Of a stretch of 20,146 nucleotides of DNA, positions 7,443-13,191 are shown in pieces. Numbering within the stretch: the stretch's first letter is position 1; each line of letters starts with the position of its first letter. The stretch covers positions 1 to 20,146 of the forward strand of contig CAZYXV010000054.1 of the NCBI GenBank assembly GCA_964651475.1, in the 5' to 3' direction. A program made the position numbers and the translations under genes. The stretch comes from JBGSMF01 sp964651475 (lineage in GTDB: Bacteria; Chloroflexota; Anaerolineae; Fen-1058). The notes under the pieces are model-generated. The model was not told where the DNA came from, searched no databases, and saw only the letters and a program-made list of their open reading frames with translations.

Positions 7443-8165
7443 ATGAAAAGATTTTGGATTATAACGATTTTGGCTCTCACGACGCTGGTCGCGGCTGGCT
7501 GCAGTGGAGGGCAGACCACATCATCAACGGCTGGAACCGCGTACACCAGCAAAACACTCAACACATCCTATTCCAATGCGTTGAGCGCATCGGATCAATT
7601 GATGCTGGGATCGCTGCGCCTGGAGGAAACGGAGCAAGCCATCACAGCGGAGCAAGCCGCGGCCTTGCTTCCCTTGCTGCAGGCGCTTCAAGGTGGGGCG
7701 TTGGCCTCCGATGCTGAAAGAAACGCGGTGTACGCGCAAATTGAAACACAAATGACCCCCGCTCAATTACAAGCGATTGCAGCTATGAAGCTTACGCAGC
7801 AAGACCAAACAACGTGGATGGAAAGTCAGGCCCCCGGAGGTGCGCCGGGGCAAGGCGGCCCTGCCCCTCAGGGAACTCCCGGCGCGCCTCCAGCGGGTGG
7901 ATCGCCTCCTGACGGCGGAACAGGATCGCCCGACATGGCCACGCGCCGGGCGCAGATGGATAACATGAGTGAAGAGCAGCGGACAGCAATGCGCGCCACA
8001 ATTGAGGCCGGCGGCATGCCAGGCGCTCCAGGCGGCAGGTCCGGCGCGGGCGGGGGACAGCCCGGCGCGGCTGGAGGACGGCCCGGCGCCCAGCAAGGCT
8101 CTTTTCTGGTCAATGCGCTCGTCCAATTGCTGAGCGCCAAAGTCAATCCAGGCGCTACAAGCTGA
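7443..8165 (+). CDS. Lipoprotein sharing the novel N-terminal domain; Gly/Pro-rich
   Basis: The start at 7443 (MKRFWIIT) is preferred over an in-frame ATG at 7431 because GGAGAAA lies just before it. The 240-residue protein has a lipoprotein signal with lipobox VAAGC (Cys20). Residues about 40-130 repeat the domain of the lipoprotein at 3059: NTSYSNA, LMLGSLRLEETEQAIT, EQAAALLPLLQAL, MTPAQLQAIAAMKLTQQD. A Gly/Pro-rich segment follows (about 130-218: GAPPAGGSPPDGG, GGRPGAQQGS), interrupted by MSEEQRTAMRATIEAGG, and then the short hydrophobic helix LVNALVQLLSAK near the C-terminus, matching MIDALLQLLEER in the paralogue. It therefore has the same architecture without a beta-helix. I do not recognise a named family. 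It is probably membrane-anchored on the outer face and may work with the exporter upstream. Function is unknown. Confidence 0.75.
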   Translation: MKRFWIITILALTTLVAAGCSGGQTTSSTAGTAYTSKTLNTSYSNALSASDQLMLGSLRLEETEQAITAEQAAALLPLLQALQGGALASDAERNAVYAQIETQMTPAQLQAIAAMKLTQQDQTTWMESQAPGGAPGQGGPAPQGTPGAPPAGGSPPDGGTGSPDMATRRAQMDNMSEEQRTAMRATIEAGGMPGAPGGRSGAGGGQPGAAGGRPGAQQGSFLVNALVQLLSAKVNPGATS

Positions 8166-8229
8166 AGGAGAGAGAACGTCTTGAACAATGTCTTAACCGC
8201 TTCCTCACAGTTTCTAAATAATTTTCCGT

Positions 8230-8260
8230 TATACTGAGAATAGATTGACCGACATGTCGG
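8230..8260 (+). promoter_or_regulatory. Candidate promoter -10 with overlapping 12-bp palindromic operator
   Basis: TATACT at 8230-8235 is a good -10 hexamer in a short AT-rich island; no convincing -35 lies 16-18 bases upstream. CCGACATGTCGG (8249-8260) is a perfect palindrome located where the start of the transcript would be, flanked by TTGA and AGCAA. A dyad in that position is the arrangement expected of a repressor site, for example of the TetR type. No regulator gene of that kind is in the window, so this is a candidate only. Confidence 0.4.
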
Positions 8261-8292
8261 AGCAAGTTCAAACTATAGAAAGGAGCATGTGT

Positions 8293-9141
8293 ATGAAAAA
8301 AGCATCGTGGTTCGTTGGAATCGTGGGGCTGGTAGTGGTTGGCGTGTTAGTCGCATCAATGGCCGGCACGGCACTCGCTCAGAGTGAAACGCCACCCACG
8401 CCAGCGCCTGGCGCGCCTCCATCTGGGGGCAGGCGTGGAGGGGGACCTGGCGGCATGTTTGGCAAAGGCCCCCAGGGGCAAGTTTGGCTCGAAGCGGCCG
8501 CAGAGGCATTGGGTATGACGGCGGACGAGTTATCTACCCAGCTGAAAGGCGGCGCAACGCTGGCCAGCCTTGCCGATAAAGCCGGCGTGGACCTGCAAAC
8601 TGTTCGAGATGCAGTAAAAGCTGCCCAACTGGCTGCTCAGAAAGAGGCCATCCAGCAAGCCGTCACGGATGGCAAGGTAAGCCAGGAGCAGGCCGACTGG
8701 ATGTTGGAAGGCCTCGATAAAGGTTATCAGGCCGGACCTGGCTTGGGCAAATTCGATGGACGCGGCAAAGGCCACAATGAGACCGGGCTAGAGGCCGCCG
8801 CCGAGGTGTTGGGACTGACAGCAGACGAGTTGTCACTCCAACTGTGGGGCGGCAGGACCTTGGCCGATTTGGCCGATAAAGCCGGCGTGGACCTTCAGGA
8901 CGTTCAAGACGCGATGAAAGCCGCCAACCTGGCTGCTCAAAAGGAAGCCATTGAGCAAGCTGTACAAGATGGCAAGATAAGCCAGGATCAGGCGGACTGG
9001 TTGCTGGAAGGTCTCGATAATGGCTACATGGGCGGCTTGGGCGGGCGCAACCCGGGTCGCGCCCCCCACGGTCCGCGTGGCGGCGGTGCGCCCGGCGGAA
9101 TCCGGTACGCGCCCCAGCTTCCTAGCTCAACAAACTTGTAG
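8293..9141 (+). CDS. Secreted protein with two tandem 79-residue helical repeats
   Basis: The start at 8293 (MKKASWF) has AGGAG at 8281-8285 with seven-base spacing; the in-frame ATG at 8287 is too close. The 282-residue protein has a Sec signal (to about TALA|QS), a Pro/Gly/Arg-rich linker (35-62) and two repeats at residues 67-145 and 167-245, exactly 100 residues apart. Each contains EAAAExLGxTADELSxQL, GGxTLAxLADKAGVDLQ, KAAxLAAQKEAIxQAVxDGK and SQxQADWxLEGLDxGY. The pattern resembles small secreted actinobacterial and Chloroflexota proteins with DUF2680-like or helical TLAxLA repeats; the exact family name is uncertain. The C-terminus is again Gly/Pro/Arg-rich. No enzymatic motif is seen. 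It probably forms a helical extracytoplasmic protein. Its own putative promoter and a strong hairpin downstream suggest a separate transcription unit. Confidence 0.8.
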   Translation: MKKASWFVGIVGLVVVGVLVASMAGTALAQSETPPTPAPGAPPSGGRRGGGPGGMFGKGPQGQVWLEAAAEALGMTADELSTQLKGGATLASLADKAGVDLQTVRDAVKAAQLAAQKEAIQQAVTDGKVSQEQADWMLEGLDKGYQAGPGLGKFDGRGKGHNETGLEAAAEVLGLTADELSLQLWGGRTLADLADKAGVDLQDVQDAMKAANLAAQKEAIEQAVQDGKISQDQADWLLEGLDNGYMGGLGGRNPGRAPHGPRGGGAPGGIRYAPQLPSSTNL

Positions 9142-9180
9142 TGCCGGGTAAAACGAAAGGAGTCCGCTTATAATTGAACA

Positions 9181-9216
9181 GACAAGGAGCGCAGCCCGGG
9201 GGCTGCGCTCCTTGTC
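9181..9216 (+). terminator. Strong hairpin, terminator-like
   Basis: Positions 9181-9197 and 9200-9216 are perfectly complementary (GACAAGGAGCGCAGCCC and its reverse complement), giving a 17-bp arm pair, effectively about 15 bp with a six-base loop. It lies 39 bases after the stop of the repeat protein and 53 before the protease gene. The sequence after it is AAGTGGAATAAA with no T-tract on either strand, so it is not a canonical intrinsic terminator but probably marks the end of the upstream unit. Confidence 0.6.
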
Positions 9217-9269
9217 AAGTGGAATAAAGGATGTGGAAAAAATAAACTATATCCCTAAAGGCAGATTGT

Positions 9270-10424
9270 ATGAAACAGGGAACAAAACTCGAGTTAATGG
9301 TTGTGCTTATTTTCGTCATGTGTGCAGTCACGGCGTGCGGCTCACCTGCCGCTCGCTTGATCAGCGTGGGCGCTGAAAAGATTGTGCAAGTAGAATCACG
9401 CCAGGCAGAAACACCGCAGACAAGCCCGGCTCAAACGTCGCCGCTGGTGTACGTCGGGGCGGCGGCAGGCAACAGCCTGGAAGATGAATTGATCGCCGTC
9501 TACCGGCAAGCCAACCCATCCGTGGTCTATATCATCGTCTCGGCCAGTTCTAGCGGCAGCGGTTTTGTATACAGCCAGGACGGATACATTGTGACCAACT
9601 ATCACGTTGCAGAAAGCGGGCGCAGCTACGAGGTGGTTTTCTCGAGCGGCGAGCGGCTGGCGGCCAAATTGATCGGCGCGGATGCCGATAGCGACATGGC
9701 CGTTCTCAAGGTTGACCGGCTGCCGGATGGCGTTGAGCCATTGCCTCTGGCGACTTGTGGCAGCCTCCAGGTGGGGCAGTTTGTCGTCGCCATTGGCAAT
9801 CCCTTCGGCGAACAAGGTTCCATGTCGCTGGGGATCGTCAGTGGGCTGGGGCGCAGCCTGCTCTCTCAACGCGGTAGAGTATCTGGCAGCACTTTTTCAC
9901 TGCCGCAGGTCATCCAGACCGACGCCCCCATCAATCCCGGCAACTCGGGCGGGCCGCTCCTCAACCTGGACGGCGAAGTAGTCGGGATCAATGCCGCCAT
10001 CGCCAGCGCAACGGGCACAAATTCCGGCGTTGGCTTTTCCATTCCGGTGGAGGCCGTGCGGCAAATAGTGCCCAGCCTCATCGAGAACGGCTCGTACGTG
10101 TATCCCTACATGGGCGCTGGCTTTGACGACGAAATCACGCTCAACGAACAATCCGAGCGCGGCTTGCAGCAGGCGCAAGGCGCGTACGTGGTCAGCGTGG
10201 TTCCGGGCGGCCCGGCAGACGCGGCGGGCCTCGCCTCGGCCAATCTCACTACGGGGCGGGGCGGCGACCTCGTCGTCAAGATTGACAATCAACCCATCAA
10301 TAACTTTGGAGATTTGAACAGCTATCTCGTGTTCCACGCAACGGTCGGCCAGACGATAGAGATAACGGTCTTGCGGAATGGCAAACTGGTAACGCTGCCG
10401 CTCAGGCTGGAAGCGCGTCCGTAA
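9270..10424 (+). CDS. HtrA/DegP-type trypsin-like serine protease lipoprotein with PDZ domain
   Basis: This 384-residue protein begins with a lipoprotein signal and lipobox VTAC (Cys23). The trypsin-like domain (about 70-270) has the full triad: His112 in TNYHVAES, Asp142 in DADSDMAVLKVD, and Ser226 in NPGNSGGPLLNLDGEVVGIN. QTDAPINPGNSGGP and NSGVGFSIPV are typical of HtrA proteases. A single PDZ domain follows (about 278-382) with GAYVVSVVPGGPADAAGL, GDLVVKIDNQPINNFGDL and VGQTIEITVLRNGK. HtrA proteases degrade or refold damaged proteins outside the cytoplasm and often respond to envelope stress. It is followed by a receiver-like protein and a two-component system, and preceded by secreted-protein genes that are plausible clients. 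Lipid anchoring would hold it at the outer face of the membrane. The ribosome-binding sequence AAAGGCAG is modest. Confidence 0.94.
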   Translation: MKQGTKLELMVVLIFVMCAVTACGSPAARLISVGAEKIVQVESRQAETPQTSPAQTSPLVYVGAAAGNSLEDELIAVYRQANPSVVYIIVSASSSGSGFVYSQDGYIVTNYHVAESGRSYEVVFSSGERLAAKLIGADADSDMAVLKVDRLPDGVEPLPLATCGSLQVGQFVVAIGNPFGEQGSMSLGIVSGLGRSLLSQRGRVSGSTFSLPQVIQTDAPINPGNSGGPLLNLDGEVVGINAAIASATGTNSGVGFSIPVEAVRQIVPSLIENGSYVYPYMGAGFDDEITLNEQSERGLQQAQGAYVVSVVPGGPADAAGLASANLTTGRGGDLVVKIDNQPINNFGDLNSYLVFHATVGQTIEITVLRNGKLVTLPLRLEARP

Positions 10425-10464
10425 TAAAACTTTTGGCGGAGGCACGGGAATTGGAAGAGGGACG

Positions 10465-10926
10465 ATGGATAAGCGAGATGGTACTGACTTGAAACCCCTG
10501 GAATATTTGAGGAGGCTATGTCAACAGTTTAGTGGCGCTCGCGCCGCCAGCTTGCCCGCCAAAGCGCCCGCCTCGGCCGGGATCATTTTGATCATTGAAG
10601 TGGGCGACTGGACGTGCGGCTTGCTGCCGCGCCGGCTGGAACAGGCCGGTTACGCCACACAGATTGTGCGGGGAGGGAAGGCGGCCATGGACATCTTGGA
10701 ACACGAGCCGCCGATTTTGTTTATCGTGGGAGGGAGCGCCGACCTCGATCTCTATCGCGCTCTGCATCGCGCGTCGCCAGCGCCTATTTTTGCGCTGGTT
10801 CCTCAAGAAGACGAAGGACATGCGCTGGTAGCCTTTGCCGCCGGCGTGGATCAATATCAAACGAATCACATCGGCAGTATGGAAGTGGTGGCGCGCGCGC
10901 GCGCCCTCTTGCGCCGGCGCGCGTGA
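10465..10926 (+). CDS. Stand-alone receiver-like protein lacking the phospho-acceptor Asp
   Basis: This 153-residue protein has a short charged N-terminus. From about residue 39 it shows the alpha/beta pattern of a response-regulator receiver: a beta-1-like strand GIILIIEVGDW, RRLEQAGYATQIVRGGKAAMDILEHEPP in place of helix 1, strand 2 and helix 2, a strand-3-like ILFIVGG, API-FALVPQ in the strand-4 position, then EDEGHALVAFAAGVDQYQ near the strand 5/helix 4 region and ARALLRRRA at the end. In strand 3, where the phosphorylated Asp would sit (compare IILDLMMP in the regulator at 10989), it has IVGGSAD; the acidic pair of strand 1 and the Thr/Lys switch pair are also absent or altered. I infer a degenerate pseudo-receiver, perhaps a protein-interaction module. 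There is no DNA-binding domain. It lies 40 bases after the protease gene and before a promoter for the two-component pair. Confidence 0.6.
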   Translation: MDKRDGTDLKPLEYLRRLCQQFSGARAASLPAKAPASAGIILIIEVGDWTCGLLPRRLEQAGYATQIVRGGKAAMDILEHEPPILFIVGGSADLDLYRALHRASPAPIFALVPQEDEGHALVAFAAGVDQYQTNHIGSMEVVARARALLRRRA

Positions 10927-10927
10927 C

Positions 10928-10956
10928 TTGTAGACGGAGTCAAACGAGACTATACT
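10928..10956 (+). promoter_or_regulatory. Candidate sigma70-type promoter for the two-component operon
   Basis: TTGTAG (10928-10933) and TATACT (10951-10956) are separated by exactly 17 bases. The -10 matches consensus at five of six positions, the -35 at three. It begins directly after the stop codon of the receiver-like gene and lies 32 bases before the regulator start codon. It would let the regulator and kinase be transcribed apart from the protease. Confidence 0.45.
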
Positions 10957-10988
10957 TGGGATTGAGGCGATGCAAAAAAGGGAATGAG

Positions 10989-11675
10989 ATGGCAAAGACG
11001 ATTTTGGTTGTAGATGACGAAAAGCGAATGTTAAAGCTGCTCCAGGAATACCTGGTCAAAGAAAGCTTCCGCGTGGTGACGGCCTCCAACGGGCGCGAGG
11101 CGCTATTTGTGGCGCGCTATGAAAAACCTGACCTCATCATCCTGGACCTGATGATGCCTGAAATGGACGGCTATGAATTCTTGCGCGTGTATACCAAAGA
11201 GCGAGCGACGCCGGTCATCATCCTGACGGCGCGGCTGGAAGAAGGGGACAAAGTGCTGGGGCTAGAGCTGGGCGCAGACGATTACGTCACCAAGCCCTTT
11301 AGCATGCGCGAACTGACGGCGCGCGTGCGGGCGGTGCTGCGCCGCGCCGATGGCAAAGAGTCCGAGGCAGAGGTCTTGCGCGCGGCGGATATAGTGCTCG
11401 ACCTGGTAGCTCACGTCGTCACGGTGGGCGGAAGATGCATTGACCTGACACCCTCCGAGTTTGACTTGCTGGCGACTTTGATGTCTGCGCCGGGGCGCGC
11501 CTTTTCACGCCTGGATTTGCTCGAACGCCTGCAGGGCATCGCGCTGGAAAGCTCCGAGCGCACGATTGACGTTCACATCCGCAATTTGCGCGCCAAGATC
11601 GAGCCGGACTCGCGCAACCCGCGTTACATCGAATCCATTTACGGGATTGGCTACCGGTTCATCACCGAGGGTTAG
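10989..11675 (+). CDS. OmpR/PhoB-family response regulator
   Basis: The start at 10989 (MAKTILVVDDE) has AAAGGGA just upstream; the frame is open further 5' but that part overlaps the previous gene out of frame and has no receiver sequence. The 228-residue protein has a receiver domain with acidic pair Asp9/Asp10, phospho-acceptor Asp53 in IILDLMMPEMDG, Thr80 in VIILTAR and Lys102 in DDYVTKPF. The C-terminal winged-helix domain (about 130-226) has LTPSEFDLLATLMSAPGRAFSR and the recognition region SSERTIDVHIRNLRAKI followed by IYGIGYRF. It is a DNA-binding regulator controlled by phosphorylation from the kinase 11 bases downstream. Targets cannot be read directly; the envelope gene block upstream is a reasonable guess. 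All key residues are intact. Confidence 0.95.
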   Translation: MAKTILVVDDEKRMLKLLQEYLVKESFRVVTASNGREALFVARYEKPDLIILDLMMPEMDGYEFLRVYTKERATPVIILTARLEEGDKVLGLELGADDYVTKPFSMRELTARVRAVLRRADGKESEAEVLRAADIVLDLVAHVVTVGGRCIDLTPSEFDLLATLMSAPGRAFSRLDLLERLQGIALESSERTIDVHIRNLRAKIEPDSRNPRYIESIYGIGYRFITEG

Positions 11676-11686
11676 GTGCAGACGAG

Positions 11687-13048
11687 ATGCAGCGTTCGCT
11701 GACCTTCAAGCTCATCCTGGCTTTTTTATTCGTCAGCCTGATCGGTGTGGCGCTGGTGGCCCTGTACGTTGGACAGCGTACCCAACACGAATTTGGTCAG
11801 TTCGTGCTGGACCGCGATCAAGAGATCCTCGTCGCCGCCCTGACACAACACTATCAGGCCAGTAACACCTGGGACGGCGCCGAAGGCATCTTTAGATATT
11901 ACTGGTACAGAGATTCGAAACAGAATCCCCGCCCGGTGCCCGTGATACTGGTTGACGCTCAGGGCCAAATCGTGTTTGGACGAAGGCCCGATAAAGCCAG
12001 CGCACACCTGACGCAGGCCGAGTTTGAGCGCGGCGTGCCGCTCAAAGTAAACGACCTGGCGGTGGGCTGGCTGGTGTTTGATATACCCGCGGCGCCCAGA
12101 GATTTGGGGGGACCCGAGCGAATTTTTATGGAGCGCGTCAACCAGGCTATTTTGTTCAGCATGCTAGGCGCGGGCGCCGTAGCGTTAATATTGGGCATTT
12201 TGCTGGCTCGAGCGCTGACTTCACCGCTGCGTGAACTCACTACGGCCACGCAAGCCCTGGCCAGGGGCGAATTGGGGCACCAGGTCTCCATCCGCTCTCG
12301 CGACGAGTTGGGTGAGCTGGCCGCATCGTTCAACCAGATGAGCGCCGACCTGGCCAGATCCAGCGAACTGCGCCGGCAGATGACGGCCGACATTGCGCAC
12401 GAATTGCGCACACCCCTGAGCATAATCTTGGGCTACACCGAGGGCTTGAGCGAGGACAAGCTGCAAGGCACGCCCGAAACATTTGAAATTATCCACGACG
12501 AGGCCAACCGCCTCAAACGCTTGATTGACGATTTACGCACCTTGTCGCTGGCAGAAGCCAGCGAGCTGCCTCTTTTGCGCCAGCCCGTCGCCCCCCAGGC
12601 GTTGTTGGAACACACTGCCCTGGTCTACATGGCCCAGGCTCACAAGCACAACATCTCGCTCCAGGTCAATGCCGCACCAGATTTGCCGGCCATTGATGTT
12701 GATCACGATCGAATGGTGCAGGTATTGGGGAACCTGGTGAGCAATGCTCTGCGTTATACGCCGGACGGGGGGCAGATCGCGCTTTCGGCAGAGCGAGATG
12801 GGGACAAGCTTTTGCTCATCGTGCGAGATAGCGGGGCCGGCATTGCCCAACAAGATTTGCCCCACATTTTTGATCGCTTTTATCGCGGAGACAAGTCGCG
12901 CAGCCGGCAAGAAGGCGAATCCGGCCTGGGATTGGCCATCGCCAAATCTATTGTAGAAATACACGGCGGAACCATCCAGGCCCAGAGCACTATTGGCCAG
13001 GGCGCAGCCTTTATCATCGCGTTGCCGCCCGCCCAAGCTGGCCCCTGA
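11687..13048 (+). CDS. Membrane sensor histidine kinase (HAMP-HisKA-HATPase)
   Basis: This 453-residue protein has a first membrane helix (about 8-28), an extracytoplasmic sensor region (about 29-150) with the PAS-like or small-sensor phrase VPVILVDAQGQIVFG, and a second helix (about 154-176). Then come a HAMP domain (about 177-228, with TSPLRELTTATQALARGEL), HisKA with phospho-acceptor His238 in ADIAHELRTPLS, and HATPase_c with the N box NLVSNALRYTPDGG (348-361), G1 box DSGAGI (380-385), F box HIFDRFYRGD and G2 box GLGLAIAKS. It phosphorylates the regulator at 10989-11675, which ends 11 bases before. The sensed signal is unknown; the short extracytoplasmic domain and neighbouring HtrA protease fit an envelope-stress or ligand sensor. 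The gene looks intact. Confidence 0.94.
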   Translation: MQRSLTFKLILAFLFVSLIGVALVALYVGQRTQHEFGQFVLDRDQEILVAALTQHYQASNTWDGAEGIFRYYWYRDSKQNPRPVPVILVDAQGQIVFGRRPDKASAHLTQAEFERGVPLKVNDLAVGWLVFDIPAAPRDLGGPERIFMERVNQAILFSMLGAGAVALILGILLARALTSPLRELTTATQALARGELGHQVSIRSRDELGELAASFNQMSADLARSSELRRQMTADIAHELRTPLSIILGYTEGLSEDKLQGTPETFEIIHDEANRLKRLIDDLRTLSLAEASELPLLRQPVAPQALLEHTALVYMAQAHKHNISLQVNAAPDLPAIDVDHDRMVQVLGNLVSNALRYTPDGGQIALSAERDGDKLLLIVRDSGAGIAQQDLPHIFDRFYRGDKSRSRQEGESGLGLAIAKSIVEIHGGTIQAQSTIGQGAAFIIALPPAQAGP

Positions 13049-13143
13049 CTATTTACCCCGCTCGCGCCGGCCTTTTGCTGGCAGATCATCCAAGCCCTTC
13101 CCATCCCGGCCTGCCCCGTTATGCTGCACAAACGGCAGGCGTA

Positions 13144-13152
13144 TGGTAAAAT
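13144..13152 (+). promoter_or_regulatory. Candidate extended -10 promoter before the HerA-like ATPase
   Basis: TGGTAAAAT contains the extended -10 TGN (13144-13146) followed by TAAAAT (13147-13152), which lies 40 bases before ATG 13192. No clear -35 is seen, as often with extended -10 promoters. The rest of the 143-base gap after the kinase gene holds an imperfect CCTGCC...GGCAGG hairpin (about 13111-13139) and nothing coding. Confidence 0.4.
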
Positions 13153-13191
13153 ACACCCCAGGCGAATAAGAAACGAATACTCGAGGTTACG

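Noticed and set aside
6542..7564. 340-residue open frame on the - strand
   Set aside because: It covers the beta-helix gene and the next gap in antisense, with composition typical of antisense frames and no recognisable domain.
8249..8260. Link between the GACATGTC palindrome here and GACATGTC at 19732-19739
   Set aside because: Only eight palindromic bases are shared and the flanks differ; most likely chance.
9169..9174. TATAAT as a promoter for the protease gene
   Set aside because: No -35 lies at proper distance and a strong hairpin follows directly, which would interrupt the transcript.
9212..9217. TTGTCA as a -35 for the protease gene
   Set aside because: It is the end of the 17-bp hairpin and no -10 lies 16-18 bases downstream.
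10614..10988. 125-residue N-terminal extension of the response regulator
   Set aside because: It overlaps the receiver-like gene out of frame and has antisense-like composition; MAKTILVVDDE with AAAGGGA upstream is the normal start.
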